A stretch of DNA of 64,000 bases from Sphingopyxis witflariensis (GTDB lineage: Bacteria > Pseudomonadota > Alphaproteobacteria > Sphingomonadales > Sphingomonadaceae): positions 62,001-126,000 of the forward strand of contig NZ_NISJ01000005.1 of NCBI RefSeq assembly GCF_002205635.1, given 5' to 3'. A program made the position numbers and the translations under genes. The stretch's first letter is position 1. Every line of letters starts with the position of its first letter. Positions 9,354 to 18,061 of the stretch are shown in pieces. Below the pieces are notes generated by a model that saw nothing but the letters and a program-made list of their open reading frames with translations, searched no databases and was not told where the DNA came from.

Positions 9354-9950
9354 ATGAAGATGTTGTTTATGGTGATGCTTTCCGTTGCGTTGGCCAATTC
9401 GGCTGTCGCGCAGTCCCCTACGGTGGATCAACAGCCAAAGGGCGCTGCCAAGCTCGATTGGAACGCAAAGCCTCGCGCCTTTAGCACCGGTGATTATGAG
9501 CAGCTTTTATCATGCACGCTTTCACGGCACCCAAAGGAAACACGCGGATACGCCGAGTATCATTTGCATTGGCGCGACGTTCAGACCCCGGAACAGAATG
9601 AGCGTGACCCCAATAGCCAACTGTTCTTGCCAGCATTAGAAGGCTGTTTGCAGATGGCCGATGGCGAACCATACCCTTTCTCCCTCGATAAGTTGATCGC
9701 CGATTGGGGAAAAGCTCATAGTTTGATTGTCGTGGATGCTGCTTCGCTTGCAAGGTGCGCCGCGCTCAACAACGTTGGGGCAGCACGCGGATATGTAGCG
9801 GTCGCTAAAAATCCGGCCATGAAAGCGAAGTCGCTCAACATGATGCAAACTGCACTAACAATGCCGCCTTGTAAGCCCGTGAAGCCCTTTTCGGCGACAC
9901 AGAGCGAGTTGCTCTCGCTGCTCACCAAAGAGTTAGCTGATGTCGAATAG
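9354..9950 (+). CDS. Secreted hypothetical protein
   Basis: A 198-residue protein with a clear signal peptide (MKMLFMVMLSVALANSAVAQ, cut after residue 20). I do not recognise the mature domain. It contains four cysteines (in LLSCTL, EGCLQM, LARCAAL and PPCKPV) that could pair in the periplasm. Base composition is noticeably lower in GC than its neighbours, which hints at later arrival. The ATG at 9354 was preferred over a TTG at 9333 because it places the signal peptide at the N-terminus. Confidence 0.7.
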   Translation: MKMLFMVMLSVALANSAVAQSPTVDQQPKGAAKLDWNAKPRAFSTGDYEQLLSCTLSRHPKETRGYAEYHLHWRDVQTPEQNERDPNSQLFLPALEGCLQMADGEPYPFSLDKLIADWGKAHSLIVVDAASLARCAALNNVGAARGYVAVAKNPAMKAKSLNMMQTALTMPPCKPVKPFSATQSELLSLLTKELADVE

Positions 9951-10321
9951 ATGCCCTCACTGAAGGGGCTAGGATTGGTCCGCTTTCCACCCCAAAGCCG
10001 ACATCTGCCGCTCGAAAAAAAACGCTGTCCTACATAATCCGGCTGTGCCAGCCTCCATCCCGGCTCTTTGAATTGTTGGATAAAGGCGGTCGCTACCCGA
10101 ACGGTCGGGTGCAGCCAAGACGCGACGCGCCGGGTCCGTCCAGCACGCCGTAAGGTCCAGAACGGGCGATGCATAGGGCTGAACTTTGCTGAACTTTGGA
10201 ATGATTACACGGTCCTTGCGCCGACCCGAACCGGGATCCAACCCGGGATGACGAAAGAAGGCAATGGCGCTTCTCCACCCCAAAACAGCCATTGTGACGA
10301 ATATGAATTTGTGCGCGCCGC
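9951..10321. other. Gene-free stretch with degenerate dispersed repeats
   Basis: No convincing gene is seen in these 371 bases. Two copies of a dispersed motif lie here on the minus strand: GTCCGCTTTCCACCCCAAAG at 9978-9997 and TTCTCCACCCCAAAACAGCC at 10271-10290. Both are versions of the GGGGTGGGAAGCGGAC tail that follows palindromic repeats at 48.0 and 59.1 kb. A degenerate palindromic unit with CCGGGATCC and CCCGGGATGACG lies between 10220 and 10253. Confidence 0.55.
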
Positions 10322-12166
10322 CTAGGCTTGGCGGGCACGACGCCGCCGCCGAAGCCCCCAGACAAGCGCGGACAACAGCACCAATATCCCGCCAACCCAC
10401 AGCCCGAGCTTGATCAGACGTTTCTTGCCCTGCTGCTCAAAGGCGTAGCGGTTGATCTGTTCGTCAGCGGTATAGCCCGCGGGCATGTCGAGCACGCCGT
10501 TCGCCTTCGCATAAGCCCGATAATCTGCGCGCATCGCGGCGAAACGATCGGGCATCGCGGCCGACAGGTCGCGCGTTTCACCGGGATCGCGGCGGATATC
10601 GAACAGCCGCCACTTCCCGTCGCCGGTCGGCGCCAGATTGCGCACCAGCTTGTAATCGCCGCGGAACAGCGCAGCATTGCCCGACAATTCATACCCGAGC
10701 GGCGCGTCGCCATGGACGCTGCTCTTGCCGCCGTCGCCGAGCATCGGCGCAAGGCTGCGCCCCGCAACCGGCTCGACGCTGCGCCCCTGCCATGTGCCGC
10801 CATGGCCCGGCACCCCGGCCAGATCGATCAGTGTCGGCAATATGTCGGTGACATGCGCGAAACCGCTGCTGATCGCGCCCGTGCGGATTTTCGCGCTACC
10901 CGGCCAGGCGATGATCAGCGGGACGCGCAGCCCTCCCTCGGTCGCGCTGAACTTGTACCCCGACAGCGGCGATACGGCGGCGCTCGCCCAGCCCGGACCG
11001 ATCGCGCTGAAACTGCCGCGGCGGCCGATGTTCGCGGTCGCAAGGTCATATTCCATGCCCAGGAACAAGCGGTTGCGCAGGCTGTGGAACGGGTTTGTCG
11101 GCTCGGCGCCATTGTCCGACAGGAAGACGAAGATCGTATTCTCATAATCACCACTGGCTTTCAGCCGTGCAACGAGGCGCCCGACCTCGCGGTCCATCGC
11201 GGTCGCCATCGCGCCATAGGCCTGCATCACGCGCACCGCAGCGGTGCGCTCGTCGACATCGAGCTTCTTCCAGTCGGGCGTCGTCGGCATCGTCACCATC
11301 GGCGTCCCCGCAGGCATGATGCCGAGCGCCGCAGCGCGTTTCGCCCGCGCTTCGCGCAGCGCCGTCCAGCCATCCTGATACATCGCCGAATAGCGGGCAA
11401 TATCGCTGTCGGGCGCCTGCACCGGGATATGGTTGGCGAGGAAGTTGATCGAAGCGAAGAAGGGTTTGCCGCTTTTGCGGTCGGCATCGATATAGTCGAG
11501 CATCTTCTGCACGACGAAGCGCGACGAATAATAATCCTTGGGCAGCGTCGCGGGCTTGCCATTTTCGGTCCAGGCGGCGGTGTCGTACATCCCCTCGATC
11601 GGGCGCTGCTCGAAATTGTCGGCGCCCGCATCGGCGAGGCTGAAGGCACGATCATAGCCCCGCGCTTCCGGAAGCCGGGTCGGGTCGCTGCCCAAATGCC
11701 ATTTGCCGGTCAGATAGGTGCGATAGCCCGAAGCGCGGAGCAACTGCGCAATGGTCACGACGCGGTGGTTCATCACCGTGTCGTACCCCGGTTTGCCGCG
11801 ATGCGCGTCGGGGATGGTTTCGGGCATATTGCCGAGCCCGGCGCGGTGGTTCATCACCCCGGTCTGCAACATCGCGCGCGTCGGCGAGCAGGAACCCGAC
11901 ACATGGAAATTGGAAAAACGCATCCCTGCATGCGCGAGCGCGTCGATATTCGGGGTCGCAAATTCGGCGCCAAAGGCGCCCACATCGCTGAACCCCCAAT
12001 CGTCAGCAAGCAGGAGGACGATATTGGGGCGCTGCGGCGGCGCGGCGGCGCGCTGAGCCTGCACTGGCTGCGCCGCGAGCAGCGCAGCAAAAATGATGAT
12101 GGCAGCGCGCCCGGGCCCTCGGCCAAGCGGCCGGGCCATCCCCCAATTGAACAAGCGCACTGCCAT
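10322..12166 (-). CDS. Type I sulfatase with C-terminal membrane anchor
   Basis: A 614-residue sulfatase, longer than the first. It has an N-terminal signal peptide (AAIIIFAALLAAQPVQAQ), then NIVLLLADDWGFSD with the metal-binding Asp pair, and CSPTR with Cys93 as the formylglycine precursor. GKWHLG and FLSDNGAEPTNPF follow. The C-terminus has a single membrane helix (LWVGGILVLLSALVWGL) capped by a run of arginines, so the enzyme is probably held in the inner membrane facing the periplasm, although the Arg-rich tail somewhat resembles a sorting tail. The start is ambiguous between GTG 12169 and ATG 12166; the ATG is favoured. An inverted repeat matching the one near tetR lies 17-41 bases upstream. 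Confidence 0.92.
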   Translation of the reverse strand: MAVRLFNWGMARPLGRGPGRAAIIIFAALLAAQPVQAQRAAAPPQRPNIVLLLADDWGFSDVGAFGAEFATPNIDALAHAGMRFSNFHVSGSCSPTRAMLQTGVMNHRAGLGNMPETIPDAHRGKPGYDTVMNHRVVTIAQLLRASGYRTYLTGKWHLGSDPTRLPEARGYDRAFSLADAGADNFEQRPIEGMYDTAAWTENGKPATLPKDYYSSRFVVQKMLDYIDADRKSGKPFFASINFLANHIPVQAPDSDIARYSAMYQDGWTALREARAKRAAALGIMPAGTPMVTMPTTPDWKKLDVDERTAAVRVMQAYGAMATAMDREVGRLVARLKASGDYENTIFVFLSDNGAEPTNPFHSLRNRLFLGMEYDLATANIGRRGSFSAIGPGWASAAVSPLSGYKFSATEGGLRVPLIIAWPGSAKIRTGAISSGFAHVTDILPTLIDLAGVPGHGGTWQGRSVEPVAGRSLAPMLGDGGKSSVHGDAPLGYELSGNAALFRGDYKLVRNLAPTGDGKWRLFDIRRDPGETRDLSAAMPDRFAAMRADYRAYAKANGVLDMPAGYTADEQINRYAFEQQGKKRLIKLGLWVGGILVLLSALVWGLRRRRRARQA

Positions 12167-12182
12167 CACTCCTCCCCCGAGG

Positions 12183-12207
12183 ATATTGGCAGTCCTTATG
12201 TCAATAT
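12183..12207. promoter_or_regulatory. Second copy of the sulfatase operator
   Basis: The sequence ATATTGGCA, seven bases, then TGTCAATAT forms an inverted repeat with one mismatch. Its core GGCA-N7-TGTCA has the same spacing as the operator in the tetR-sulfatase intergenic region. It lies just upstream of the ribosome site of the second sulfatase, where bound protein would block transcription. Confidence 0.6.
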
Positions 12208-12246
12208 ATTCCCCGTAGCAAGGGGCGTGTTATCAAAGGCGTGCGC

Positions 12247-13044
12247 CTATCGTTCGCGGTAATTGGGCGCGCGCTTTTCGAGGAAGGCGGCGAGCGCTTC
12301 CTTATGGTCCTCGGTCGCCGACAGGATCACCTGCTGCCGGTCCTCGATCGCCATCGCGGCGTCGAGGCTCTGTGCGTCGATGTTTAGGTTCAGCGCCTGC
12401 TTCGACAGGCGCAGGCCGTGCGGGCTGGTCGCGAGCATCTCGTCGGCGAGCGCAAGGCCGCGCGTCAGCAGCGCATCCTCGTCGACGATCTCGCTGATCA
12501 GCCCGGCGCGCAGCGCCCGCTCGGCGTCGATGAAGCGCCCGGTCAGGATCATCTCGGCGGCAAGGCTCGCGCCGACAAGCCGCGGCAGGAAATAGCTCGA
12601 CGCCATGTCACAGCCGCCAAGCCCGATGCGAATATAAGCGGCGTTGAGCTTCAGCGACGGCGCGCCATAGCGCACGTCGGATGCGAGCAGCAGCGACAGC
12701 CCGCCGCCGCACGCCGCGCCTTGGCCGAGCGCGATGATCGGCTGCGGACAGGCGCGCATCTTGCGATAGATATTGCCGATGCGCGTCTGGGTGCGCAGCG
12801 TGCGCAGCACCGGGGTTTCGTCGCTCGCCCGGTCCTCGCGAATGTCGAGCCCGGCGCAAAAGCCGCGCCCGGCGCCGCGCAGAATCACGACGCGAACCTC
12901 AGGACGCTCGGCGAGCCCGCCGAAATAGGCATTGAGCTCGTCGACCAGCGCTTCGTTCAGCGCGTTGAGGCTGTCGGGCCGGTTGAGCGTCGCAATCTCG
13001 ACCGCCCCGCGCGTCTCGATCAGCAGCGCGCTGCTCACAGGCAT
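12247..13044 (-). CDS. Enoyl-CoA hydratase/isomerase family protein
   Basis: A 265-residue crotonase-fold enzyme acting on acyl-CoA thioesters in the cytoplasm. The first oxyanion-hole segment is RGAGRGFCAGLDI and the second is GQGAACGGGLSLLLASDVRYG, both in the right places. The start overlaps the end of the upstream SDR gene by 10 bases, so the two are probably co-translated. Together they resemble a hydratase plus 3-hydroxyacyl-CoA dehydrogenase pair for beta-oxidation or branched-acid breakdown. The exact substrate cannot be read from sequence. Confidence 0.9.
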   Translation of the reverse strand: MPVSSALLIETRGAVEIATLNRPDSLNALNEALVDELNAYFGGLAERPEVRVVILRGAGRGFCAGLDIREDRASDETPVLRTLRTQTRIGNIYRKMRACPQPIIALGQGAACGGGLSLLLASDVRYGAPSLKLNAAYIRIGLGGCDMASSYFLPRLVGASLAAEMILTGRFIDAERALRAGLISEIVDEDALLTRGLALADEMLATSPHGLRLSKQALNLNIDAQSLDAAMAIEDRQQVILSATEDHKEALAAFLEKRAPNYRER

Positions 13045-13811
13045 TGCCCGTCGTCGATGGTGAACACGCTACCGGTCACGCCGATCGACGCATCCGACGC
13101 CAGAAAGAGCAAAGGCACATGGAGGTCGGTTGCGGGGCGGGTGCGCTGGCGCGGGAAGCTGGCGACGAGCGCCTTGCCGACGTCGCTCGCGAGCATATCG
13201 CCGGTCATCTCCGAATCGAAATATCCCGGCTGGATGATGTTCACATTGATCCCGCGCCGCGCCCATTCGCGCGCCAGACTGCGGCCGAGGTGACGGACCG
13301 CCGCCTTGGTCGCGCCATACATCGAAGACGCGGCATAGATTTTCTCGGCGGTGATCGATCCGATCAGGATGATACGGCCGTGGCCCTTTTCACGGGCACC
13401 TGCCTTGTCGAGCCGCTTCGCGCCCTCGCGCGCGGTCAGGAACACGCCGCGCAAATTGGCGGCGATCAGCGTATCGACCTCGTCCATCTCGAGGCTCAGC
13501 GCCATCTTCTCGGTCGCGACGCCGGCGTTGGCGATGATCGTATCGACGGTGCCAAAGGCGGCCTCGGCGGCATCATAGGCGGCGATGGTCGACGCTTCGT
13601 CGGTGACGTCCATCGACACCGCAACCGCCTGCCCGCCCGCAGCCTCGATCGCTGCCACTTGTTCCGCGAGCTTGTCGGCGCGTCGCGCCGCGAGCACGAC
13701 CTTGGCCCCCGACGCCGCAAGCGCCTTGGCAAAGCCGGCACCCAGCCCTGACGAAGCGCCGGTCACGAGCGCAACGCGCCCCGTCAGATCGAATTTGGGT
13801 TGCTCGGCCAT
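13035..13811 (-). CDS. Short-chain dehydrogenase/reductase (SDR family)
   Basis: A 258-residue NAD(P)-dependent oxidoreductase with classical SDR motifs: TGASSGLGAGF for cofactor binding, NAG in IANAGVA, a Ser in ILIGSITAEK, and the catalytic YGATK. The start at 13811 follows a GGAGAGAGACAG ribosome site; an in-frame extension to 14159 was rejected. It overlaps the downstream enoyl-CoA hydratase gene and lies behind a TTGACGTTTACGTCAA palindrome, which points to acyl-CoA or branched-chain acid catabolism. Fine substrate specificity is unknown. Confidence 0.9.
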   Translation of the reverse strand: MAEQPKFDLTGRVALVTGASSGLGAGFAKALAASGAKVVLAARRADKLAEQVAAIEAAGGQAVAVSMDVTDEASTIAAYDAAEAAFGTVDTIIANAGVATEKMALSLEMDEVDTLIAANLRGVFLTAREGAKRLDKAGAREKGHGRIILIGSITAEKIYAASSMYGATKAAVRHLGRSLAREWARRGINVNIIQPGYFDSEMTGDMLASDVGKALVASFPRQRTRPATDLHVPLLFLASDASIGVTGSVFTIDDGQCL

Positions 13812-13851
13812 CTGTCTCTCTCCTTCGCTGCTTGCGATGCCTTGGCGTCGA

Positions 13852-13868
13852 TTGACGTTTACGTCAAC
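13852..13868. promoter_or_regulatory. LiuR/PsrA-like palindromic operator
   Basis: TTGACGTTTACGTCAAC, of which the first 16 bases form a perfect palindrome (TTGACGT-TT-ACGTCAA), 40 bases upstream of the SDR-hydratase pair. It resembles sites reported for MerR-family LiuR regulators of branched-chain amino acid and fatty acid catabolism. A 16/17 match lies before another enoyl-CoA hydratase at 29381-29397. The rest of the 343-base gap up to 14153 holds no clear gene. Confidence 0.6.
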
Positions 13869-14153
13869 CTGACATGACGCGCCGGGTAACGGTACGGAAA
13901 GGGGTTGACGGCGATCATTTGTTCCCTTATTGTTCTCATCGTGCACACACAACCTCTCCCCCGTCGCAGCTGCCAAGCGCAGCGGACGGGGGACAAAACT
14001 TCCCCCTCCCCTTCGACATTTCCGGCAGAAACCTGCGGAGCCCATTGATCGTCGCGGCAAGTGACGGCAGATATGGTCGAACCATATGTGATGGGAAAAG
14101 GGGCCTTCACATGACATCATCGTTCGGCGCCCTGATGGATCGGAGCTAAGCCC

Positions 14154-15737
14154 ATGCACGGCGTCGAAGCATTCGAACTTGTTCTTGGGCTATTGGTCCT
14201 CGTCATCGGACTTCACTGGCTGGCGCTGAAGCTGCGCTGGCCACCCGCGACCGCCCTCCTTGTCGGCGGCGGCGCGCTGGCTTTCGTCCCGGGGTTACCG
14301 GCGATCTCGCTCGATCCCGAACTCGCGCTCGTCCTCTTTCTACCACCCTTGTTGATGGACGGCGCCTATTACACCGCGCTCGGCCGCTTCCGGCGTCACC
14401 TGCCGGGCATCCTGTCGCTCGCCGTCGGCGCCGTAGTTTTCACCACGCTTGTCGTCGGGGTCGTCGTCCACTGGATCATTCCCGAACTGCCGTGGGCGGC
14501 CTGCTTTGCACTGGGCGCGATCGTCTCGCCGCCCGATGCGGTGTCGGCGCGCGCGGTACTCAAAGGCGTGCACTTGCCCCGCCGGCTCGAAGCCTTGCTC
14601 GAAGGCGAAAGCCTGCTCAACGATGCGACCGGGCTCATCCTGTTCCGCTTTGCCGTCGCGGCGACCCTCAGCGGAGTCTTTCATACGGGCGAAGCAGTCC
14701 AGAGCTTTGCCTTTGTCGCGATCGGCGGCGTGATCGTCGGCGCCGCGGTCGCGGCCGGTTGGGTATTTCTCGCGAGGCGCTTCGGCGACCGGATGCTGGT
14801 CATGCTCATCACCCTCTTGCTGTGCTGGGCCGCCTATCTCGCCGGCGAAGCCGTCCATGTTTCGGGGGTCATCGCGACCGTCACCGCCGGGCTCGCCATG
14901 GGCTGGTATCAGCATGTGATCCTGTCGGCCGACGTCCGCCTTCGCGCCAATTCGGCGTGGCAGATCATGGTGTTCGTCCTCGAAGCGCTCGTCTTCATCC
15001 TGATCGGCTTTTCGCTGCGCGGCGCCATCGAACGGGTTGGCGGGATCGGGGCGATCCCGACTTCGTGGGTCCAGGTCATCATCGCGGTCGTGCTCACCGT
15101 CACCATCGCGCGCTTCGTCTGGATTTTCGCGTCGGAGGCCATCCTTGAAATCGCGCGCAAAGCGGGACTGAAACGCGCCCGCCCGCTGGGATGGCGACAG
15201 GCTACGATCCTCGGTTGGGCGGGAATGCGCGGTGTCGTGACGCTGGCGGTTCCGCTGACCTTGCCCGTCGACATGCCCGGCCGCGACCTGATGCTAATCT
15301 CTGCCTTCGCGGTGATCTTCGCGACGGTCGTCGCGCAAGGGTCGAGCCTTGGCGCGCTGATCCGCAAAGTCCGCCCGGTCGACACCGACCCACTGGCGAA
15401 AATGGCAATGCCCGCCGCCGAAGCGGCGATGGCGCGGGCGCGGATGGCGGTCATCGAGGAACTCGCTTATGCCCCCGACGGGACGCTCATCCACCCGCAG
15501 ATGCTCGAAGAACATCGCAAGCGAATGCGCTTCATGGAGCGCTATGAAGAAGATGCGAGCGCCGCGATGGACAATCTGCGTCCGCATTTCGACGTCCTGC
15601 TTCAAGCCATCGCGGCCGGGCGCACGGAACTGATCCGGATTCACCGGGCCGGACTGATCGAAGACGAAGTGCTCCACGAACTGGAGCGCGACCTCGACGT
15701 TGAAGAATTGACGATCACTTTTCAGCGCGGCGATTAG
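14154..15737 (+). CDS. Na+/H+ antiporter, CPA1 (NhaP-like) family
   Basis: A 527-residue inner-membrane antiporter. About 12 membrane helices occupy the first 400 residues, with the CPA1 signatures LFLPPLLMDGAYY, FALGAIVSPPDAVSARAVL and LLEGESLLNDATGLILFRFA, whose Asp residues carry the ions. The C-terminal 130 residues are a soluble helical tail. The start has a GGAG site 9 bases upstream. It would exchange Na+ or K+ for protons in pH and salt homeostasis. It stands alone between the SDR pair and an AraC regulator. Confidence 0.92.
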   Translation: MHGVEAFELVLGLLVLVIGLHWLALKLRWPPATALLVGGGALAFVPGLPAISLDPELALVLFLPPLLMDGAYYTALGRFRRHLPGILSLAVGAVVFTTLVVGVVVHWIIPELPWAACFALGAIVSPPDAVSARAVLKGVHLPRRLEALLEGESLLNDATGLILFRFAVAATLSGVFHTGEAVQSFAFVAIGGVIVGAAVAAGWVFLARRFGDRMLVMLITLLLCWAAYLAGEAVHVSGVIATVTAGLAMGWYQHVILSADVRLRANSAWQIMVFVLEALVFILIGFSLRGAIERVGGIGAIPTSWVQVIIAVVLTVTIARFVWIFASEAILEIARKAGLKRARPLGWRQATILGWAGMRGVVTLAVPLTLPVDMPGRDLMLISAFAVIFATVVAQGSSLGALIRKVRPVDTDPLAKMAMPAAEAAMARARMAVIEELAYAPDGTLIHPQMLEEHRKRMRFMERYEEDASAAMDNLRPHFDVLLQAIAAGRTELIRIHRAGLIEDEVLHELERDLDVEELTITFQRGD

Positions 15738-15797
15738 CACCGGCCCATTTTCTTGCACGCCGCATGAGAGCGGCAGGCGAAAGCGACCTCGCACATA

Positions 15798-16562
15798 TTA
15801 TGGCAATCGATAGCGGCTCGGCGGAATACCCAGCACGCGCTTGAACATCGTGGAGAAATTGCCCGGGCCGTCATAGCCAAGATCATAGGCAATTGACGTG
15901 ACGGCCTCTCCCGCCGCCAATTTCGGGAGGGCGACCGACAGGCAGGCCTGCTGGCGCCATTCGGCGAAGCTCATCCCCGTCTCGCGCCGGAAGAGCCGCG
16001 TGAAGCTGCGGCGGTTGATCCCCATGGCATCCGCCCATTCGTCGATCGTCGCGGCAGCGCTCGGCCGTTCAAGGAAGGCGTGGCATCGTCTTGCAAGCGC
16101 CGGATTCGACGGGAAGGGAACCGCCAGCGGAATCAGCGGCGCAACATCAATTTCCGCCATCAACAGATGCATGACCAGCCCATCGCGCCCGGTGGCGTCA
16201 TATTCGGGGGGGACATGGGCGGCGGCACCGAGCAATTGGCGAAGCAGCGACGACACGCCGACGACCTGACATTCGGCTCCCCGCCCGGGGCATTCCCCGG
16301 GTTCGACGAGAACGCTGCACGTCTGCACCGCGCCCACCATACGCACCGAATGCGGGGTGCCGCCGGGAATCCAGACCGCGCGTTGAGGCGGCGTGACCCA
16401 TGCCCCTGCTGGCGTGCTGACCGCCATCACGCCCGTCGCGGCATAGAGAAACTGGCTGCGACGGTGCCGATGCTCGGCCAGTTCGAACGAATCCGGATAG
16501 TCGTGGCCGATCGCGATGACCGGCCGGGCCACATGATCATTCTCGTCCGGATAATAGTCCAT
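15798..16562 (-). CDS. AraC-family transcriptional regulator with N-terminal cupin domain
   Basis: A 254-residue regulator. The N-terminal half is a cupin-like sensor (AEHRHRRSQFLYAATGVM and WIPGGTPHSVRM); the C-terminal 100 residues are the AraC DNA-binding domain (SFTRLFRRETGMSFAEWRQQ, then IAYDLGYDGPGNFSTMFKRV). It is transcribed divergently from a drug exporter, the same layout as NimR/NimT in E. coli, and it is most likely the exporter's regulator. The ATG at 16562 was preferred to a TTG at 16580, which is also possible. Confidence 0.9.
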   Translation of the reverse strand: MDYYPDENDHVARPVIAIGHDYPDSFELAEHRHRRSQFLYAATGVMAVSTPAGAWVTPPQRAVWIPGGTPHSVRMVGAVQTCSVLVEPGECPGRGAECQVVGVSSLLRQLLGAAAHVPPEYDATGRDGLVMHLLMAEIDVAPLIPLAVPFPSNPALARRCHAFLERPSAAATIDEWADAMGINRRSFTRLFRRETGMSFAEWRQQACLSVALPKLAAGEAVTSIAYDLGYDGPGNFSTMFKRVLGIPPSRYRLP

Positions 16563-16596
16563 TCTGTCCCACTCACACAAATGATTGGCTCATACA

Positions 16597-16623
16597 AGCA
16601 AGCGGGAAAGAAACGCCCTTGCT
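16597..16623. promoter_or_regulatory. Inverted repeat in AraC-MFS intergenic region
   Basis: AGCAAG at 16597-16602 and CTTGCT at 16618-16623 form a six-base inverted repeat with a 15-base spacer, between the divergent regulator and exporter genes. It is a candidate operator for the AraC protein; nothing beyond position and symmetry supports this. Confidence 0.3.
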
Positions 16624-16658
16624 AAAGGCCTGCTTCCCGAAAGCCGAAAGATCCGATC

Positions 16659-17903
16659 GTGACCGATACCACCGCCAACCTGCCCCTCTCCCCCAACATC
16701 GCGCCTCCCGCAGCACCGCGTCAGGATGGGCCGAAGCTTGTGGTGCAGATCGTCGGCGCCGTCGCCTTTGCCCATCTTCTGAACGATCTGATCCAGGCCG
16801 TGCTCCCGGCGATATATCCGATGCTCAAGGAGAAATATCATCTGAGCTTCGGCCAGATCGGCTGGATCGCGCTCATCTATCAACTCACGGCCTCGCTTCT
16901 CCAGCCGTGGGTCGGTCTTTATACCGACAAGCGCCCCCTGCCCTATCTGTTACCGCTGGGCATGATCGTCACGCTGGTCGGCATCGGTGGCCTCGCGATA
17001 GCCGACAGCTATTCGGCGCTGATCCTCGCGTCCGCGATCATCGGCGTCGGATCGGCGACCTTCCACCCGGAGGCCTCGCGTGTCGCGCGCATGGCATCGG
17101 GCGGTCGCTTTGGAACCGCCCAGTCGGCATTTCAGGTCGGCGGAAACACGGGCTCAGCCCTCGGCCCCATCGTCGCGTCGGTGATCATCCTGCCGTTCGG
17201 GCAGACTGCGGTCGGCTGGCTCGCCTTCGTCGCCATTGCGGCAATCTGGGTGCTCTTCGGCGTCACGCGCTGGCGGGTGCAGCACAGCCGGGCGCAGGCC
17301 AGCGCGCCCGCCGCCTCCCAGGTTTCGCCGCACAGCCGCCGCGAAATCATTCGCGCGCTTTCGGCGATCGGCATCCTGATGTTCGCCAAGTTCATCTATA
17401 TCGGCGCCTTCACCAATTATTTCACCTTCTATCTGATCGAACGGTTCGACCTGACCGCGCGCGAATCCCAATTTTATCTCTTCTGCTTCCTCGCCGCGAT
17501 TGCAGCGGGAACCTTCGCCGGCGGACCGGTGGGGGATCGCATAGGCCGCAAAGCCGTTATCTGGGTTTCCTTCCTTGGGGTCGCGCCCTTCGCGATGATC
17601 CTGCCGCACGCCAATCTTTTCTGGACGACGATCTTCGCGATCTCGATCGGCCTGATCATGTCGTCGGCCTTCGCCGCGCTCGTTGTTTATGCTCAGGAAC
17701 TCGTCCCGGGCCGCGTCGGGCTGGTGTCGGGACTGATGTTCGGCCTGATGTTCGGGATCAGCGGGATCGGCGCGGCCGGCCTCGGCCAGCTTGCGGATAT
17801 CTATGGTATCGTCTGGGTGTACAAGCTTTGCGCCTACCTGCCCCTGCTGGGCCTCGCGACGTTCCTGCTGCCGCGCTCCGACGAGCATCGACGAACCATC
17901 TGA
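16659..17903 (+). CDS. MFS transporter, fosmidomycin-resistance (Fsr) type
   Basis: A 414-residue major facilitator with about 12 membrane helices. The segment FAHLLNDLIQAVLPAIYPMLKEKYHLSF and the loop GSATFHPEASRVARMASGGRFGTAQS are characteristic of the fosmidomycin-resistance subfamily; GDRIGRK is the MFS signature in the second half. It probably exports drugs or toxic metabolites by proton antiport. A divergent AraC gene with a cupin sensor lies 96 bases away. The natural substrate is unknown. Confidence 0.92.
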   Translation: MTDTTANLPLSPNIAPPAAPRQDGPKLVVQIVGAVAFAHLLNDLIQAVLPAIYPMLKEKYHLSFGQIGWIALIYQLTASLLQPWVGLYTDKRPLPYLLPLGMIVTLVGIGGLAIADSYSALILASAIIGVGSATFHPEASRVARMASGGRFGTAQSAFQVGGNTGSALGPIVASVIILPFGQTAVGWLAFVAIAAIWVLFGVTRWRVQHSRAQASAPAASQVSPHSRREIIRALSAIGILMFAKFIYIGAFTNYFTFYLIERFDLTARESQFYLFCFLAAIAAGTFAGGPVGDRIGRKAVIWVSFLGVAPFAMILPHANLFWTTIFAISIGLIMSSAFAALVVYAQELVPGRVGLVSGLMFGLMFGISGIGAAGLGQLADIYGIVWVYKLCAYLPLLGLATFLLPRSDEHRRTI

Positions 17904-17926
17904 ATTGGCTGCCGGGGCGACTGGTG

Positions 17927-17945
17927 TTTGCCGCAAGGCGGCAAA
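17927..17945. terminator. Hairpin between convergent MFS and lepA genes
   Basis: TTTGCCGC-AAG-GCGGCAAA, an 8-bp perfect stem with a 3-base loop, 24 bases after the MFS stop. There is no T tract, so intrinsic termination is likely weak. It sits in the 158-base gap between convergent genes, and no other feature was seen there. Confidence 0.4.
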
Positions 17946-18061
17946 GAAACCCCTCAACCATCGGATCGCGACGATATGGGCCGGATGGACGGATCGAAGC
18001 TATCCGCAGCTTCGCTGGATCCGCCCACCGGCCCTCATTCTGGCTGGATGAAAAAAGCGGA

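Noticed and set aside
9951..10321. tRNA or small RNA gene in the gap
   Set aside because: No cloverleaf, no T-loop consensus and no promoter-terminator pair was found; only degenerate repeats are visible.
13874..14149. 91-codon frame between the SDR and antiporter genes
   Set aside because: Poor ribosome site, composition unlike a protein, and it covers the promoter region of the antiporter.
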